Below are positions 21,670 to 29,629 of a stretch of DNA of 35,526 nucleotides, piece by piece. The stretch comes from a virus. How positions within the stretch are numbered: position 1 is the stretch's first letter; each line of letters opens with the position of its first letter. The notes below the pieces were generated by a model. It worked only from the letters and a program-made list of their open reading frames with translations. It had not been told where the DNA came from and did no database searches. The stretch is taken from positions 1-35,526 of IMG/VR virus record IMGVR_UViG_3300037245_000883; one strand, given 5' to 3'. The translations under genes were made by a program, and so were the position numbers.

Positions 21670-21833
21670 TTCTTAGACTCTTTTAACCATTTATAGGTAG
21701 TGTAAGCTATTGCTAGAAGTATAGAAACGGTAGTTAGTGCTGTATTTACGTCTGCTAATTTAATTGCTGTTGCTCCTATTGCAGCGCCTGCTACTTTTGT
21801 CGTATCTAGTAAAATCTGGCTTTTTTGAGACAT
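21666..21833 (-). CDS. Small holin candidate, 55 residues
   Basis: A short frame starting ATG at 21833 (another in-frame ATG at 21842) and ending TGA at 21666-21668, overlapping the next gene's ATG. The protein MSQKSQILLDTTKVAGAAIG continues to a hydrophobic helix (ALTTVSILLAIAYTTYKWL) and a short lysine-rich tail (KESKK). A small protein with one or two membrane helices and a basic C-terminus is typical of phage holins. The ATGA overlap with the next gene and good AT-codon use support it as real. Without this ORF, about 200 bases between two genes would be unexplained. Confidence 0.65.
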   Translation of the reverse strand: MSQKSQILLDTTKVAGAAIGATAIKLADVNTALTTVSILLAIAYTTYKWLKESKK

Positions 21834-21869
21834 TTTTAACATTTTATTATTAAGTTGCTAAGTTATAAA

Positions 21870-22295
21870 TTATTTTAGTTTGTAAGCTATATAGGAAACT
21901 AAACCTACAGAAGTTTCTATTTTAACCCTATTAGAAACTAGTAAATTTCTCCACTTGTAGAACATAATCCAGGCGCAACGAACCCCTAACCAGCGCCTCC
22001 TAGCCTTCCTAACATTTAAGCCTTCTAAAATCCAAATATCAAAAACTATTTCGTCTGAAATTGGACCTCCATATCCGCACCTCCAGAGAAAGTCGTGTAT
22101 AAAACAGGCTGGCGAAGGGTGTAAAACGTCCTGTACTAAAGTACAACCGTCAAAATCTAAGACTGGATTCCATAAAGAATTATTAAAAGCCTCTTCTATT
22201 AGAAGTAAAACCCATGTAGGAGAGTTAATTGCTGCAGCGTTACTTATTAATAACTCTTTTAACTTTTCGTTTTCTAGATGTTTGTAAGGTTTCAT
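21870..22295 (-). CDS. DUF1353-like protein with HD-type motif
   Basis: 141 residues. The core FDGCTLVQDVLHPSPACFIH, followed by HDFLWRCGYGGPISDEIVFD (shared His), resembles DUF1353, a family of small phage proteins with 'P.s..HD.LY...' motifs near tail or lysis genes. The His-Asp pair also recalls phospholipase A2-like sites, but cysteine spacing does not support that. A second motif (RRRWLGVRCAWIMFYKWR) follows. It sits just upstream of three small membrane proteins, which supports a lysis or host-envelope role. The function of the family is not settled. Confidence 0.5.
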   Translation of the reverse strand: MKPYKHLENEKLKELLISNAAAINSPTWVLLLIEEAFNNSLWNPVLDFDGCTLVQDVLHPSPACFIHDFLWRCGYGGPISDEIVFDIWILEGLNVRKARRRWLGVRCAWIMFYKWRNLLVSNRVKIETSVGLVSYIAYKLK

Positions 22296-22302
22296 TTATT
22301 TT

Positions 22303-22695
22303 TTAATAATTATTTAATATATAATCATTAATATAGTTAACTAATTCATTTTTAAAATCTTGGTTAAAAATACTGTCTACAGTTGTATTAGAAAGTATAT
22401 AGGAAGCTGTCATCCAGTCGCCTAATATTATTTTTAAAGTTACAGGCTCTATTTTTTCTTCTATATGAAATATTTCATTTAAAGAAATTATTCCTTCAGA
22501 GTAATCTGTAACTAATTTAACCCTTATAGAATTAAAATACTCTCTACCGTCTATTTCTCTTTTTGAGTACTGCTTACTAATAAGCTCTTTTATTTTTTCA
22601 GAATCAGTTAAAGGAATAAATCCAGAAGGCGCTTCTAATTCAAAAACAATAGCTGGAATTTCCTCTTCCTGCTCTATATAAAAATTTCTTGACAT
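22303..22695 (-). CDS. Hypothetical protein downstream of a fibre gene
   Basis: 130 residues. Acidic N-terminus (EQEEEIPAIVFELEAPSGFI), a basic middle (KELISKQYSKREIDGREYFN) and mostly beta/alpha alternation. No known family. It is directly behind the 547-residue fibre-like gene (22716-24359) and ends 7 nt before the next start. It may be a fibre accessory or tail protein. Confidence 0.58.
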   Translation of the reverse strand: MSRNFYIEQEEEIPAIVFELEAPSGFIPLTDSEKIKELISKQYSKREIDGREYFNSIRVKLVTDYSEGIISLNEIFHIEEKIEPVTLKIILGDWMTASYILSNTTVDSIFNQDFKNELVNYINDYILNNY

Positions 22696-22715
22696 AATTA
22701 TTATTATTTATTTTT

Positions 22716-24359
22716 TTATCCTATTCTATTGTATGGTCTCCACCTTTGGCTAGTATGGTCGTACCAGAATAAAGCTGTTTCATTTGGTTTTATAGATTTC
22801 TGAGTGTTGTCCCTAAGCAAAAATCTATTAGGAGCTAAACTTGTTGCTGCATTGTTTATAAATCTAATATCATTTCCAGTTAAATTTATGTTCGTTATTC
22901 CTACTATTCTATTAATTCCAGGATTAGGAGATATTAAACCTCTAATTTCTCTATTATTTGCGTTAATATCAACTCTAATTATATCTGTAGTTTGTGAATA
23001 TCCAGAAGGATTCCAGTTGTCTACGTTAGCATTTAAAGTCGGATTAGTAATTATTCCCTGTATTGTAAAGCCTTGACTTTGCGAAATGTCTGAAGTTAAA
23101 GCTACAATTCCTGTTTTATCTTGTAGAGTTTGAACTTTGTCTACTAATGTCGTTGGAGTGTATTCTATTCTGGTTTCGAAATCCGAGCCTTTATTAAACG
23201 CTATTCTGTTTAAATATAAAGATTCGTTAGTTTTAATTTTTGCGCCAAAAACAGCAACAGCTGCAGAGTTAATTACTCCTGTTTCAAAGGTACAACTATT
23301 TGAAGCTATAGCAACAGGCAAAGAGTCCCTTCCGAAATAGTTTGTAGAATGTGGGCTTAAATTGTTTTTAATAATCTCAATAGAGCCCCTCAAATCTACT
23401 GGACTAGAGACTGTAGTATATAGTCCAACAGTAAAGCCTTGGTCGTTATCGACAAATAATCCAGACTGGTCTCCTGTAGCATTTAAGCCAGTATTAAAGG
23501 CTAGAAAATCTGGAGCAGACATATATAAATATCTATCAGAATGAATGTAGTTTACAGAAGGGTCTGCTTGACTTTCAAACATGTATAAGCTATTGCTTCC
23601 CATGCTCCAGGCTTCCCCAGGAACTGTAGTTCTACCTAAAAATCCGTTAGAAATAGTATTAATATCTGAATTAATACCAGCCCATTGTATTTCTGTAGTT
23701 CCTCCGAAACCTCCTGTATTTTGAACTGCAGTTACAATAAATGTTCCATCGTTAACTCCTCCAGTAGTTCCTGTTACTTCTATTTCTTGACCTATTGGAA
23801 AGGAGAAAATCTGGTTTCCGTTCATTACATAGCACATTGTAGAGCCTGGAATAATAGTAGAAAGCCTTCCTTCTAAAATCTGAGCAACAAAAGGAATATT
23901 AAACCTTTGGAAAGCAGGGTCTTCTATATTGCTTTCCAGAATAATTCGTCCTCCTGGTCCGTAAGAGCTCTTAATAATGCTGTTATCTGTTATTAATATA
24001 TCTTTACCTCCTGTAGTGTTTCCAATACCTAAAACCGTTTCCAGGTCTGCTCCGCTACCTCCCGAAGCTGCATTAAAACCCATGTTTAACCTACAGAACC
24101 CTCTAAAAGAAGCGTCTGTAAAAACTACGTCTAGACCATCTACTACATTAGCTAAAGGAGCTTTAAAGACTTCGCTGTTTCTTTTTGCTGTTCCGTTAGT
24201 GTCGTAAATTGCTATATTTCCTTCTCTCAGTTCTTCAGCATTGAAAAACATATCTCTTTTAGGGTGCTCGCTCTCTATAAACCCTTTAGTTACATTAGTA
24301 ATAACTAAAGCTTGGTCTATAATTTCTAGCTTAAAATCGTCTGTAGTGAATGGTGGCAT
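22716..24359 (-). CDS. Tail fibre-like protein
   Basis: 547 residues. Beta-rich, with the repeat-like segment ADLETVLGIGNTTGGKDILI and ITDNSII, a signature often met in fibres of flavobacterial phages. The C-terminus (ETALFWYDHTSQRWRPYNRI) also matches the ending of such fibres. It could be a side or short tail fibre distinct from the larger fibre at 9707-12220. It lies between two hypothetical tail proteins on the same strand and starts at an ATG with an AT-rich leader. Confidence 0.65.
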   Translation of the reverse strand: MPPFTTDDFKLEIIDQALVITNVTKGFIESEHPKRDMFFNAEELREGNIAIYDTNGTAKRNSEVFKAPLANVVDGLDVVFTDASFRGFCRLNMGFNAASGGSGADLETVLGIGNTTGGKDILITDNSIIKSSYGPGGRIILESNIEDPAFQRFNIPFVAQILEGRLSTIIPGSTMCYVMNGNQIFSFPIGQEIEVTGTTGGVNDGTFIVTAVQNTGGFGGTTEIQWAGINSDINTISNGFLGRTTVPGEAWSMGSNSLYMFESQADPSVNYIHSDRYLYMSAPDFLAFNTGLNATGDQSGLFVDNDQGFTVGLYTTVSSPVDLRGSIEIIKNNLSPHSTNYFGRDSLPVAIASNSCTFETGVINSAAVAVFGAKIKTNESLYLNRIAFNKGSDFETRIEYTPTTLVDKVQTLQDKTGIVALTSDISQSQGFTIQGIITNPTLNANVDNWNPSGYSQTTDIIRVDINANNREIRGLISPNPGINRIVGITNINLTGNDIRFINNAATSLAPNRFLLRDNTQKSIKPNETALFWYDHTSQRWRPYNRIG

Positions 24360-24374
24360 TTTTTTTATTTTAAA

Positions 24375-25235
24375 TTATCTATAATAAGATTTGTCTTCTA
24401 GTTTTCTGTCTCCAAATGTAGCAGAAATTTTCGCTCTCCTGTCGCTTTCTATGTATTCTATTTTAGGCTCTTCAGTAATAGCTACTTCTTTGTCGAATAT
24501 CTGGAAATCATGGTTGTATCTGTTATGGTCCGAAATTAGAATAGAATCCTCGTTTAAAAAATGAAAGTCTATTAATTGTTTAGACATGCAAATCTCTATA
24601 GGGTCTGTTCTTAAAACGTATTTATTTACATTTTCTCTAGTTACTTTTACAACTTTTCGACCTTTATCTATTAAGTTGTTAATCTCTGTTCCTGGCTCTC
24701 TATTTCCGAAAAATCCATTAAATCTAACAGAGTCTTTAAAATTTGAGTCTGTAAAATCTATATTATCTTTTTGGAAATAAGAGTTGAATTTTGAGTAAAT
24801 CCTAACAGAATTTTTAACACTCTGCAGGCTGTATTCCTTTAATTCTAAAACTCTAAAAGTATAGCCTCCTGCAATTCCTGCAATAGTAAACTCTACTTTT
24901 ATAATGTAAGTTCCTGTTCCATGAGCTAAAAGGATTTGTTTCCAGTCAAAAATATAACCTACTGCTAAATTATCATTAGGGAAAACAGCGTCCTCTCCTA
25001 AATTTGGAATAATATTTCCTTTACAGTCCTCTAGACTGAAGGCTGCAGTATCTGTTTCTATTCCTTTTTTAATGTAAACTCCTGTAACATCATTTTTAAA
25101 AGTATCATTACTTAGAGAGCTAGCTATAACAACCTGGTTAGAACAGCATTTAGAACAGACTTTTCCTCTATTCTCATCTATTAAAACTTCTGGTAGTTTT
25201 ATTATTGGTAAACATTCTTTTTTCCTGTAGTTCAT
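24375..25235 (-). CDS. Tail-module protein with an N-terminal cysteine cluster
   Basis: 286 residues. Near the N-terminus it has KVCSKCCSNQ, a possible metal site or disulfide cluster, preceded by another Cys (Cys8). The rest is beta-rich (YIIKVEFTIAGIAGGYTFRV) and ends with a basic stretch (FGDRKLEDKSYYR). No family is recognised. It is the first gene after the terminator behind the major tail protein and precedes the fibre gene by 15 nt, so it probably belongs to the tail-tip or fibre group. Confidence 0.58.
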   Translation of the reverse strand: MNYRKKECLPIIKLPEVLIDENRGKVCSKCCSNQVVIASSLSNDTFKNDVTGVYIKKGIETDTAAFSLEDCKGNIIPNLGEDAVFPNDNLAVGYIFDWKQILLAHGTGTYIIKVEFTIAGIAGGYTFRVLELKEYSLQSVKNSVRIYSKFNSYFQKDNIDFTDSNFKDSVRFNGFFGNREPGTEINNLIDKGRKVVKVTRENVNKYVLRTDPIEICMSKQLIDFHFLNEDSILISDHNRYNHDFQIFDKEVAITEEPKIEYIESDRRAKISATFGDRKLEDKSYYR

Positions 25236-25248
25236 GCTGTAAAGTTAT

Positions 25249-25281
25249 AAAAAAAAGGCTAGAGTTTTAAGTCTAGCCTTT
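25249..25281 (-). terminator. Terminator after the major tail protein pair
   Basis: On the minus strand AAAGGCTAGA (25272-25281) pairs perfectly with TCTAGCCTTT (25254-25263) around an 8-nt loop and is followed by a U-run (25249-25256). It closes the unit holding the major tail protein and the 61-residue gene. Confidence 0.85.
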
Positions 25282-25289
25282 CCATGATT

Positions 25290-25475
25290 TTAGTCTTTTA
25301 AATAGTTAGGTTTTGTTAAACCGTTTGCTATTTTCCAAACCTTTTTAATTGAGCTTTCGCTAATATTAGAATTAACTTTAATTGCATGTTCTAGAGTTAC
25401 GTTCTTGAACCAACTAAGCTTAAATTCTTTTTTACTAGCGAAAACATAACCTTCTCTAGCTTTGCTCGCTGCCAT
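25290..25475 (-). CDS. Small basic protein after the major tail gene
   Basis: 61 residues. Basic and helical (MAASKAREGYVFASKKEFKL, SESSIKKVWKIANGLTKPNY). Its start overlaps the stop of the major tail gene as TAATG, so it is translationally coupled. The position is reminiscent of small tail accessory proteins. No known family. Confidence 0.6.
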   Translation of the reverse strand: MAASKAREGYVFASKKEFKLSWFKNVTLEHAIKVNSNISESSIKKVWKIANGLTKPNYLKD

Positions 25476-26458
25476 TATACAGCAAAACTAGCTACAGGCA
25501 CATCGTAACCAGGTGCATTAGTTTCTACAGTCCAATCTCCAGAAGCCATTGCAGCGTCCATTGTTATAGTATAAGTTCCAAAACCGTTAGCGTCCTCTAC
25601 ATAAGTAGTAGCTGCAGCATGAGGAAAAACTGTTCCAGTAGAATCTTTAACAATAAAAGAAGCAGTAGTTAAACCTACTATGTCCGTTTTGTTTCCAGAA
25701 GTTCCAAATCCAGCCCAAATTTTAGCCTCTATAATTTCTGTAGTAGTGTTATCTGCAGAAGAGTCTCCTTGTATTAATGGACGAATATCTGTAAACTTTT
25801 TTCCATACTCTCCAGCTGTCATTACCCACGCTTTTTCTTCACACTCTAACGCGTCTAAATCCCATGCTAAATTGATTTTCTGCGAAGTAGTATCTGTAGC
25901 ATACTGTAGAAAAGCATCGAAGCTCTCTGTGTCCATTTCGTAGCCTCTCATAGTTCCACTAGTAGAGTCGTCCATAATACCCCAAATGTTACCAGCTACA
26001 TCTACATAGTAAACATCTAAATCCGAACAACCAAACTTTTTATAAGCTCTTAAAACACCATGAGCAGCGTCAGAACCCCATAACTCCATTAACCAGCTCC
26101 TAATTCCGCCTACTCCGTCTATTTTAATCTTACGTCCAGAAGGCGCAGTTTCATAAACAGTATCTGTTCTAGGAAAAGTAGCATTTTCTACTCTTAATCC
26201 AGGGTAAATTCTGTCTAAAGGGTCTGTAGCAGTTACTAAAGAGTCTATTACTTCCTGTAAGGTAGTAAAAGAAGTTCCGTATTCTGCATTATAAGCAACT
26301 AAACCAGCTGCATTAGTTGGTAAAAAGTTTCTAGTTCCATTAGCTCTATATCTCGGTTGGAAAATAGGGAAAGCTAAAGTTTTTTGAATAATAGCGCAGT
26401 TTGGTCTACCAACATGTCCAAAACTTGGGTTATCACATTCACAAATTATTTCACTCAT
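25475..26458 (-). CDS. Probable major tail protein with C-terminal Ig-like domain
   Basis: 327 residues. The N-terminus has a Cys-rich segment (IICECDNPSFGHVGRPNCAI). The core is mixed alpha/beta, and the last 80 residues (TTASFIVKDSTGTVFPHAAA to the end) look like an Ig-like fold often appended to tail-tube proteins. The context fits: it comes after head-tail connector genes and before fibre genes, with a hairpin upstream and a strong terminator downstream, as expected for an abundant structural protein. Assignment is by context and general features rather than by a conserved motif. Confidence 0.6.
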   Translation of the reverse strand: MSEIICECDNPSFGHVGRPNCAIIQKTLAFPIFQPRYRANGTRNFLPTNAAGLVAYNAEYGTSFTTLQEVIDSLVTATDPLDRIYPGLRVENATFPRTDTVYETAPSGRKIKIDGVGGIRSWLMELWGSDAAHGVLRAYKKFGCSDLDVYYVDVAGNIWGIMDDSTSGTMRGYEMDTESFDAFLQYATDTTSQKINLAWDLDALECEEKAWVMTAGEYGKKFTDIRPLIQGDSSADNTTTEIIEAKIWAGFGTSGNKTDIVGLTTASFIVKDSTGTVFPHAAATTYVEDANGFGTYTITMDAAMASGDWTVETNAPGYDVPVASFAV

Positions 26459-26473
26459 TTTTTTTTATTTTTT

Positions 26474-26492
26474 AGATAGGTTTTAACTATCT
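26474..26492 (-). other. Hairpin upstream of the major tail gene
   Basis: AGATAG (26474-26479) and CTATCT (26487-26492) form a 6-bp stem with a 7-nt loop, 16 nt before the ATG of the major tail gene. No U-run follows on the minus strand, so it is not a normal terminator. It may stabilise the mRNA 5' end or modulate translation. Confidence 0.45.
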
Positions 26493-26515
26493 GGTTATTA
26501 ATTAATTAATTTTTC

Positions 26516-27211
26516 TTAACACTTACAAAAGTCTAAATTATATAATTGTAAGCTTATGTTTAACTCTACACCACTTAAATCTTCGTTAATTATTTTTTTG
26601 TCGTCTCCTTTGTTAGTTCTATCTACTCCAAACCTGGTATGAGGTTTAATTCGATAATTTTCGGGTCTTCTAAAAGAATAATCTTCTTTAATATAAGCTA
26701 CTACCATTTTAGCTAGGTTTTCCATCGGTTTAATAACATATTTATTATGTTCGTCATTATTCCACTCCTGGACCTTTGTCCAATCTAAAAAGAAAATCCT
26801 AATTCCATTAAATTCTGCAGCGAAAGCGCTTTCTGTATCTTCTCCTGTATATTCGTAATTCTCATAAACCCACGAAAAAGGAGTTTTGTTTCTTGTGTAT
26901 TCATCCTTTAAGCTATATTCGTTATTAACAGAAGAGGGTTTTCCATGAAAATAAGTTATTTCGTGCTGTATAACTTCAGTAGTATCTAAAGCTACTGGTG
27001 TAGAATGGTTAAAAGGTTCTACTGTTAAGCTAATATTATTTTCTATACTGTTAATTTTGTACTCTAAAGCATTTATAGAAATTACTTTTCCAATAGTTAG
27101 CCATCCTGTAGTCTCGCAAACAAAAAGCGTAGAATCAACTACATTAATTATTTTTAATTCTCTAGGAAGTTTATCTATTATAGTTCTAACTATATCTACT
27201 AAATTGTCCAT
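26516..27211 (-). CDS. Neck or tail-completion protein candidate
   Basis: 231 residues from the ATG at 27211, one base after the preceding stop. An earlier in-frame start at 27250 would overlap that gene and add hydrophobic residues with no clear role. The sequence has VYENYEYTGEDTESAFAAEF and ITYFHGKPSSVNNEYSL segments and ends LDFCKC, two cysteines at the very C-terminus. Its place between the connector and the major tail protein fits a head-closure or neck protein. No family is recognised. Confidence 0.55.
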   Translation of the reverse strand: MDNLVDIVRTIIDKLPRELKIINVVDSTLFVCETTGWLTIGKVISINALEYKINSIENNISLTVEPFNHSTPVALDTTEVIQHEITYFHGKPSSVNNEYSLKDEYTRNKTPFSWVYENYEYTGEDTESAFAAEFNGIRIFFLDWTKVQEWNNDEHNKYVIKPMENLAKMVVAYIKEDYSFRRPENYRIKPHTRFGVDRTNKGDDKKIINEDLSGVELNISLQLYNLDFCKC

Positions 27212-27212
27212 T

Positions 27213-27746
27213 TTAAAACATGTGATTAAAAGGTAAATCTTCGCCTGCAAACTCTGGATAGTCAGCGCATTTGTTAATTTCTACGATAAAATATTGAATA
27301 GCTTTATATGTCTCTATTCCTTTATTATATCTAGCGTTCAAGTCGTGTTTAATTCCATTCACGTTCTCTGAGTTCATACCGTCAGTAATTTTAATTCCTG
27401 TAGTATGTATTCTAGAAATTCTGTCTCGCATAGATAAGAAATAGGTCAAACCTAATATCATTTGTTTAATTCCACCACTATATAAAATAGCGCCTCTTTT
27501 ACCTATACAGCCTATTAACTCCTGCTTCGAAAAGCTTTCGAAAATCTCTGTAAATCTTGCTGTTTGAGGCTCGCCTTGCGCGTCTAAATCAGCTATAAAA
27601 AGGTCGTAAAGTTCAACTCCTAATAATTTTGGTAAATATTCATTTTCTACTTCATCTATATAGAACTGCAAACTGGTCTCCTGGTTTTCGTTCTTTGGTA
27701 TATAGTAAGCGCCTAATGTAAAATCTACTGGTTTAACTATTGACAT
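27213..27746 (-). CDS. Head-tail connector-like protein
   Basis: 177 residues. Helical, with SLQFYIDEVENEYLPKLLGV and GIKQMILGLTYFLSMRDRI. This all-helical architecture and the position right after the capsid genes suit the gp6-like head-tail adaptor family of Bacteroidota phages (DUF6712-like by general pattern). It probably forms a ring below the portal. The ATG follows the alanine-rich gene by 12 nt. Confidence 0.62.
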   Translation of the reverse strand: MSIVKPVDFTLGAYYIPKNENQETSLQFYIDEVENEYLPKLLGVELYDLFIADLDAQGEPQTARFTEIFESFSKQELIGCIGKRGAILYSGGIKQMILGLTYFLSMRDRISRIHTTGIKITDGMNSENVNGIKHDLNARYNKGIETYKAIQYFIVEINKCADYPEFAGEDLPFNHMF

Positions 27747-27758
27747 AATATAAATCTA

Positions 27759-28151
27759 TTATTTTTTACCTTTTTGTTTTTCTATAGCTAAAGCTTTTTG
27801 TATTTCTACATTTTTAGCTCTTTCTGTAGCCTCTACTTCTCTAGCTTTTAAAGCTTTTTTGTCCGCCTCTCCAGCTTCTTTTAGCTCTTTGTCTAGTTTA
27901 GCTTTAGCTTCAGCTTTCTTTTTAGCTTTAGCTTCTTCTGCAGCTTTCTCTTCTGCAGCTGCTTTAGTTATAGCTTCTTTTACAGCTTTGTTAGTTTCTT
28001 TTTCAGTAGTCTCTAATGCTTTAGCAGTAGATTCTGGATAGGAAACTAAACCTTTTTTAACTAGAGATTCGGCTGTAGATTTGTGCATTTTTAAAGTTTT
28101 ACCTTTTTTATGCTCTCCGAATTGTTTTTCGACTTTTACTTCTATATTCAT
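27759..28151 (-). CDS. Ala/Lys/Glu-rich head-module protein
   Basis: 130 residues. The first 40 form a small basic domain (QFGEHKKGKTLKMHKSTAES, then LVKKGLVSYPES). The remainder is a long Ala/Lys/Glu coiled coil (EEAKAKKKAEAKAKLDKELK). It lies immediately after the major capsid gene, behind its terminator hairpin. The place suggests a head decoration, scaffold or connector accessory. The low-complexity coil is similar in kind to that of the 352-residue protein at 5586-6644, but there is no evidence of a shared function. Confidence 0.58.
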   Translation of the reverse strand: MNIEVKVEKQFGEHKKGKTLKMHKSTAESLVKKGLVSYPESTAKALETTEKETNKAVKEAITKAAAEEKAAEEAKAKKKAEAKAKLDKELKEAGEADKKALKAREVEATERAKNVEIQKALAIEKQKGKK

Positions 28152-28166
28152 TGTAAAAAGTATTAA

Positions 28167-28197
28167 TAAAGAGGGCTAGACCAGCTAGCCCTCTTTA
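28167..28197 (-). terminator. Strong hairpin after the major capsid gene
   Basis: A 13-bp stem: AAAGAGGGCTAG (28168-28179) pairs with CTAGCCCTCTTT (28185-28196), plus one more A-T pair outside, around a 5-nt loop. On the minus strand it is followed by an AT-rich tail that reaches five U a few bases later. It lies just after the capsid stop and would give the capsid mRNA a stable 3' end. Confidence 0.8.
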
Positions 28198-28209
28198 ATT
28201 GGTTATTTA

Positions 28210-29496
28210 TTATACTGCTATAGCAGCTTTAATAGTCGCAATGTTATCATAAACTAAAGAGTTTTTGTCTAACTCTCTAACGAAAGCGTGGAATCTAGAC
28301 TCTCCTACCATTGTGAACTCGTTTGTTATAAATTGGTCGTTAATCCATCCAATTCTAACAGTAAAGCCTTTATAGTTAGAAACCCACATTTTAGAAACGT
28401 CTCCTACAAAAACGTCTCCTGCAGTAATTTCTTCAGTTGGAACAATTACTACTCCACCAACTACTACTCTATTAAATAAAGAAGCCATAGGATAAAGAGG
28501 TAAACCGTTCCCATCCTTTGCAGCTACAAACTCTACAAAAAAGTCTACAGGGTTAACAAAAACAACATTAGCCATGTAAGGAATTTCGTCCTGGAAATTG
28601 TGAGTAGTATAAACGTCTGTAATAACAGCGTTTACAACGTCCATCATGTTAGGAGTATCTACTTTCCCAGCCATTGCACCAGCAACAAAAGTTCTAGCAG
28701 TTGGAATTAAACCAAAAGTAGGGTCTGTTAAGATTAACCTTTGTTTTTTAATGTCGTGCTTGTCCTTTAAGTAACCTCTAGCAATAGACTGTAGTCCTGG
28801 AATATCGTCTACAGACTCTTCTGTTAAACAAACATGTCCAGCAACTTTACAAGGGCTAGCGTATCTAGTTTCCATTGTTAAAGTTAACTCTGGCTTAGTT
28901 CCTTTCTCTAAAACCTTTTCCATGTCTCCAGCTCCTGCTATTGACTCCATATAAGCGTAGCTCGCCTGGTTAGTGTTAAAGTTTGTAACTAAACTGTCTA
29001 AAAATGTCTGCTTCATTCTAACAGGCTGCGTAGGAGCTTGAACCATAGCAGCGTCTAATGGAGCTGGAACTGGAACACTTAATAGGTCTGTTCCCATTCC
29101 TTTAGTCTCGAACTCAATAATACCAGAACCTGTAGCTTTGATTTCTTTAATCTTAGCAGCGTTGTCTTCGATAAATTTATTAACCTCGTTAATTTCAGAA
29201 GCAGAAGGTCCAGCTGTTAATTTGTCTAATAAAGACTTAATAGCTTTTCCTTGTTCAGAATTAACCTCGTTTAGAGCTTTCATTTCTCTATCATGAGTAG
29301 TTTTTAACTCTGCTTTTAAAGCTTCTAACTCTGTTTTAGAAACCTTAGAGTCTACGTTGTCTTCGATTGCTTTAATAACAGCTTCGTTTTCCGCGTTATG
29401 CTCTTTTAACAGAACTAATTGTTCTTCTTTTGTTTTAGCTTCGAATGCTTCGTTAGAGATTCCTTTAGCAGCTAAAAATGCAATTAATGTTTTCAT
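28210..29496 (-). CDS. HK97-type major capsid protein
   Basis: 428 residues. The first 110 or so residues are a helical, coiled-coil 'delta' scaffold region (LKAELKTTHDREMKALNEVN). The capsid fold begins after about residue 125 (FETKGMGTDLLSVPVPAPLD). It includes the strands and spine helix typical of Phage_capsid (PF05065), for example CLTEESVDDIPGLQSIARGY, GAMAGKVDTPNMMDVVNAVI and the C-terminal FHAFVRELDKNSLVYDNIAT. The neighbouring S78 protease would remove the delta region during maturation. The leader contains two hairpins of a shared form (29550-29612), and a strong hairpin follows the gene. It is probably the most abundant late protein. Confidence 0.9.
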   Translation of the reverse strand: MKTLIAFLAAKGISNEAFEAKTKEEQLVLLKEHNAENEAVIKAIEDNVDSKVSKTELEALKAELKTTHDREMKALNEVNSEQGKAIKSLLDKLTAGPSASEINEVNKFIEDNAAKIKEIKATGSGIIEFETKGMGTDLLSVPVPAPLDAAMVQAPTQPVRMKQTFLDSLVTNFNTNQASYAYMESIAGAGDMEKVLEKGTKPELTLTMETRYASPCKVAGHVCLTEESVDDIPGLQSIARGYLKDKHDIKKQRLILTDPTFGLIPTARTFVAGAMAGKVDTPNMMDVVNAVITDVYTTHNFQDEIPYMANVVFVNPVDFFVEFVAAKDGNGLPLYPMASLFNRVVVGGVVIVPTEEITAGDVFVGDVSKMWVSNYKGFTVRIGWINDQFITNEFTMVGESRFHAFVRELDKNSLVYDNIATIKAAIAV

Positions 29497-29549
29497 TCTT
29501 TTACTTTTTAAATTTTGTTTCGGCTTTATTGCCTTTTTTTTCAGTTAAT

Positions 29550-29572
29550 CTAGTGAGTTTTATACTCGGCTA
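29550..29572 (-). repeat. Tandem hairpin copy A before the capsid gene
   Basis: Plus strand CTAGTGA (29550-29556), a variable core, then TCGGCTA (29566-29572). On the RNA strand it folds as UAG-CC-GAGU...ACUC-A-CUA: an outer UAG/CUA stem, an asymmetric CC/A internal loop, and an inner GAGU/ACUC stem. It has the same flanks as copy B but a different core that still pairs. Confidence 0.55.
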
Positions 29573-29590
29573 AATGTTTATTTAATTTTT

Positions 29591-29612
29591 GCTAGTGATA
29601 AAATCGGCTAGC
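29591..29612 (-). repeat. Tandem hairpin copy B before the capsid gene
   Basis: Plus strand GCTAGTGA (29591-29598), TAAAA, TCGGCTAGC (29604-29612). The outer stem GCTAG/CTAGC is 5 bp and the inner stem is GAT/ATC, with the same CC/A internal loop as copy A on the RNA strand. It lies 18 nt from the protease stop and is the first structure in the capsid leader. Confidence 0.55.
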
Positions 29613-29629
29613 GGTGGATTCAAAAATAG

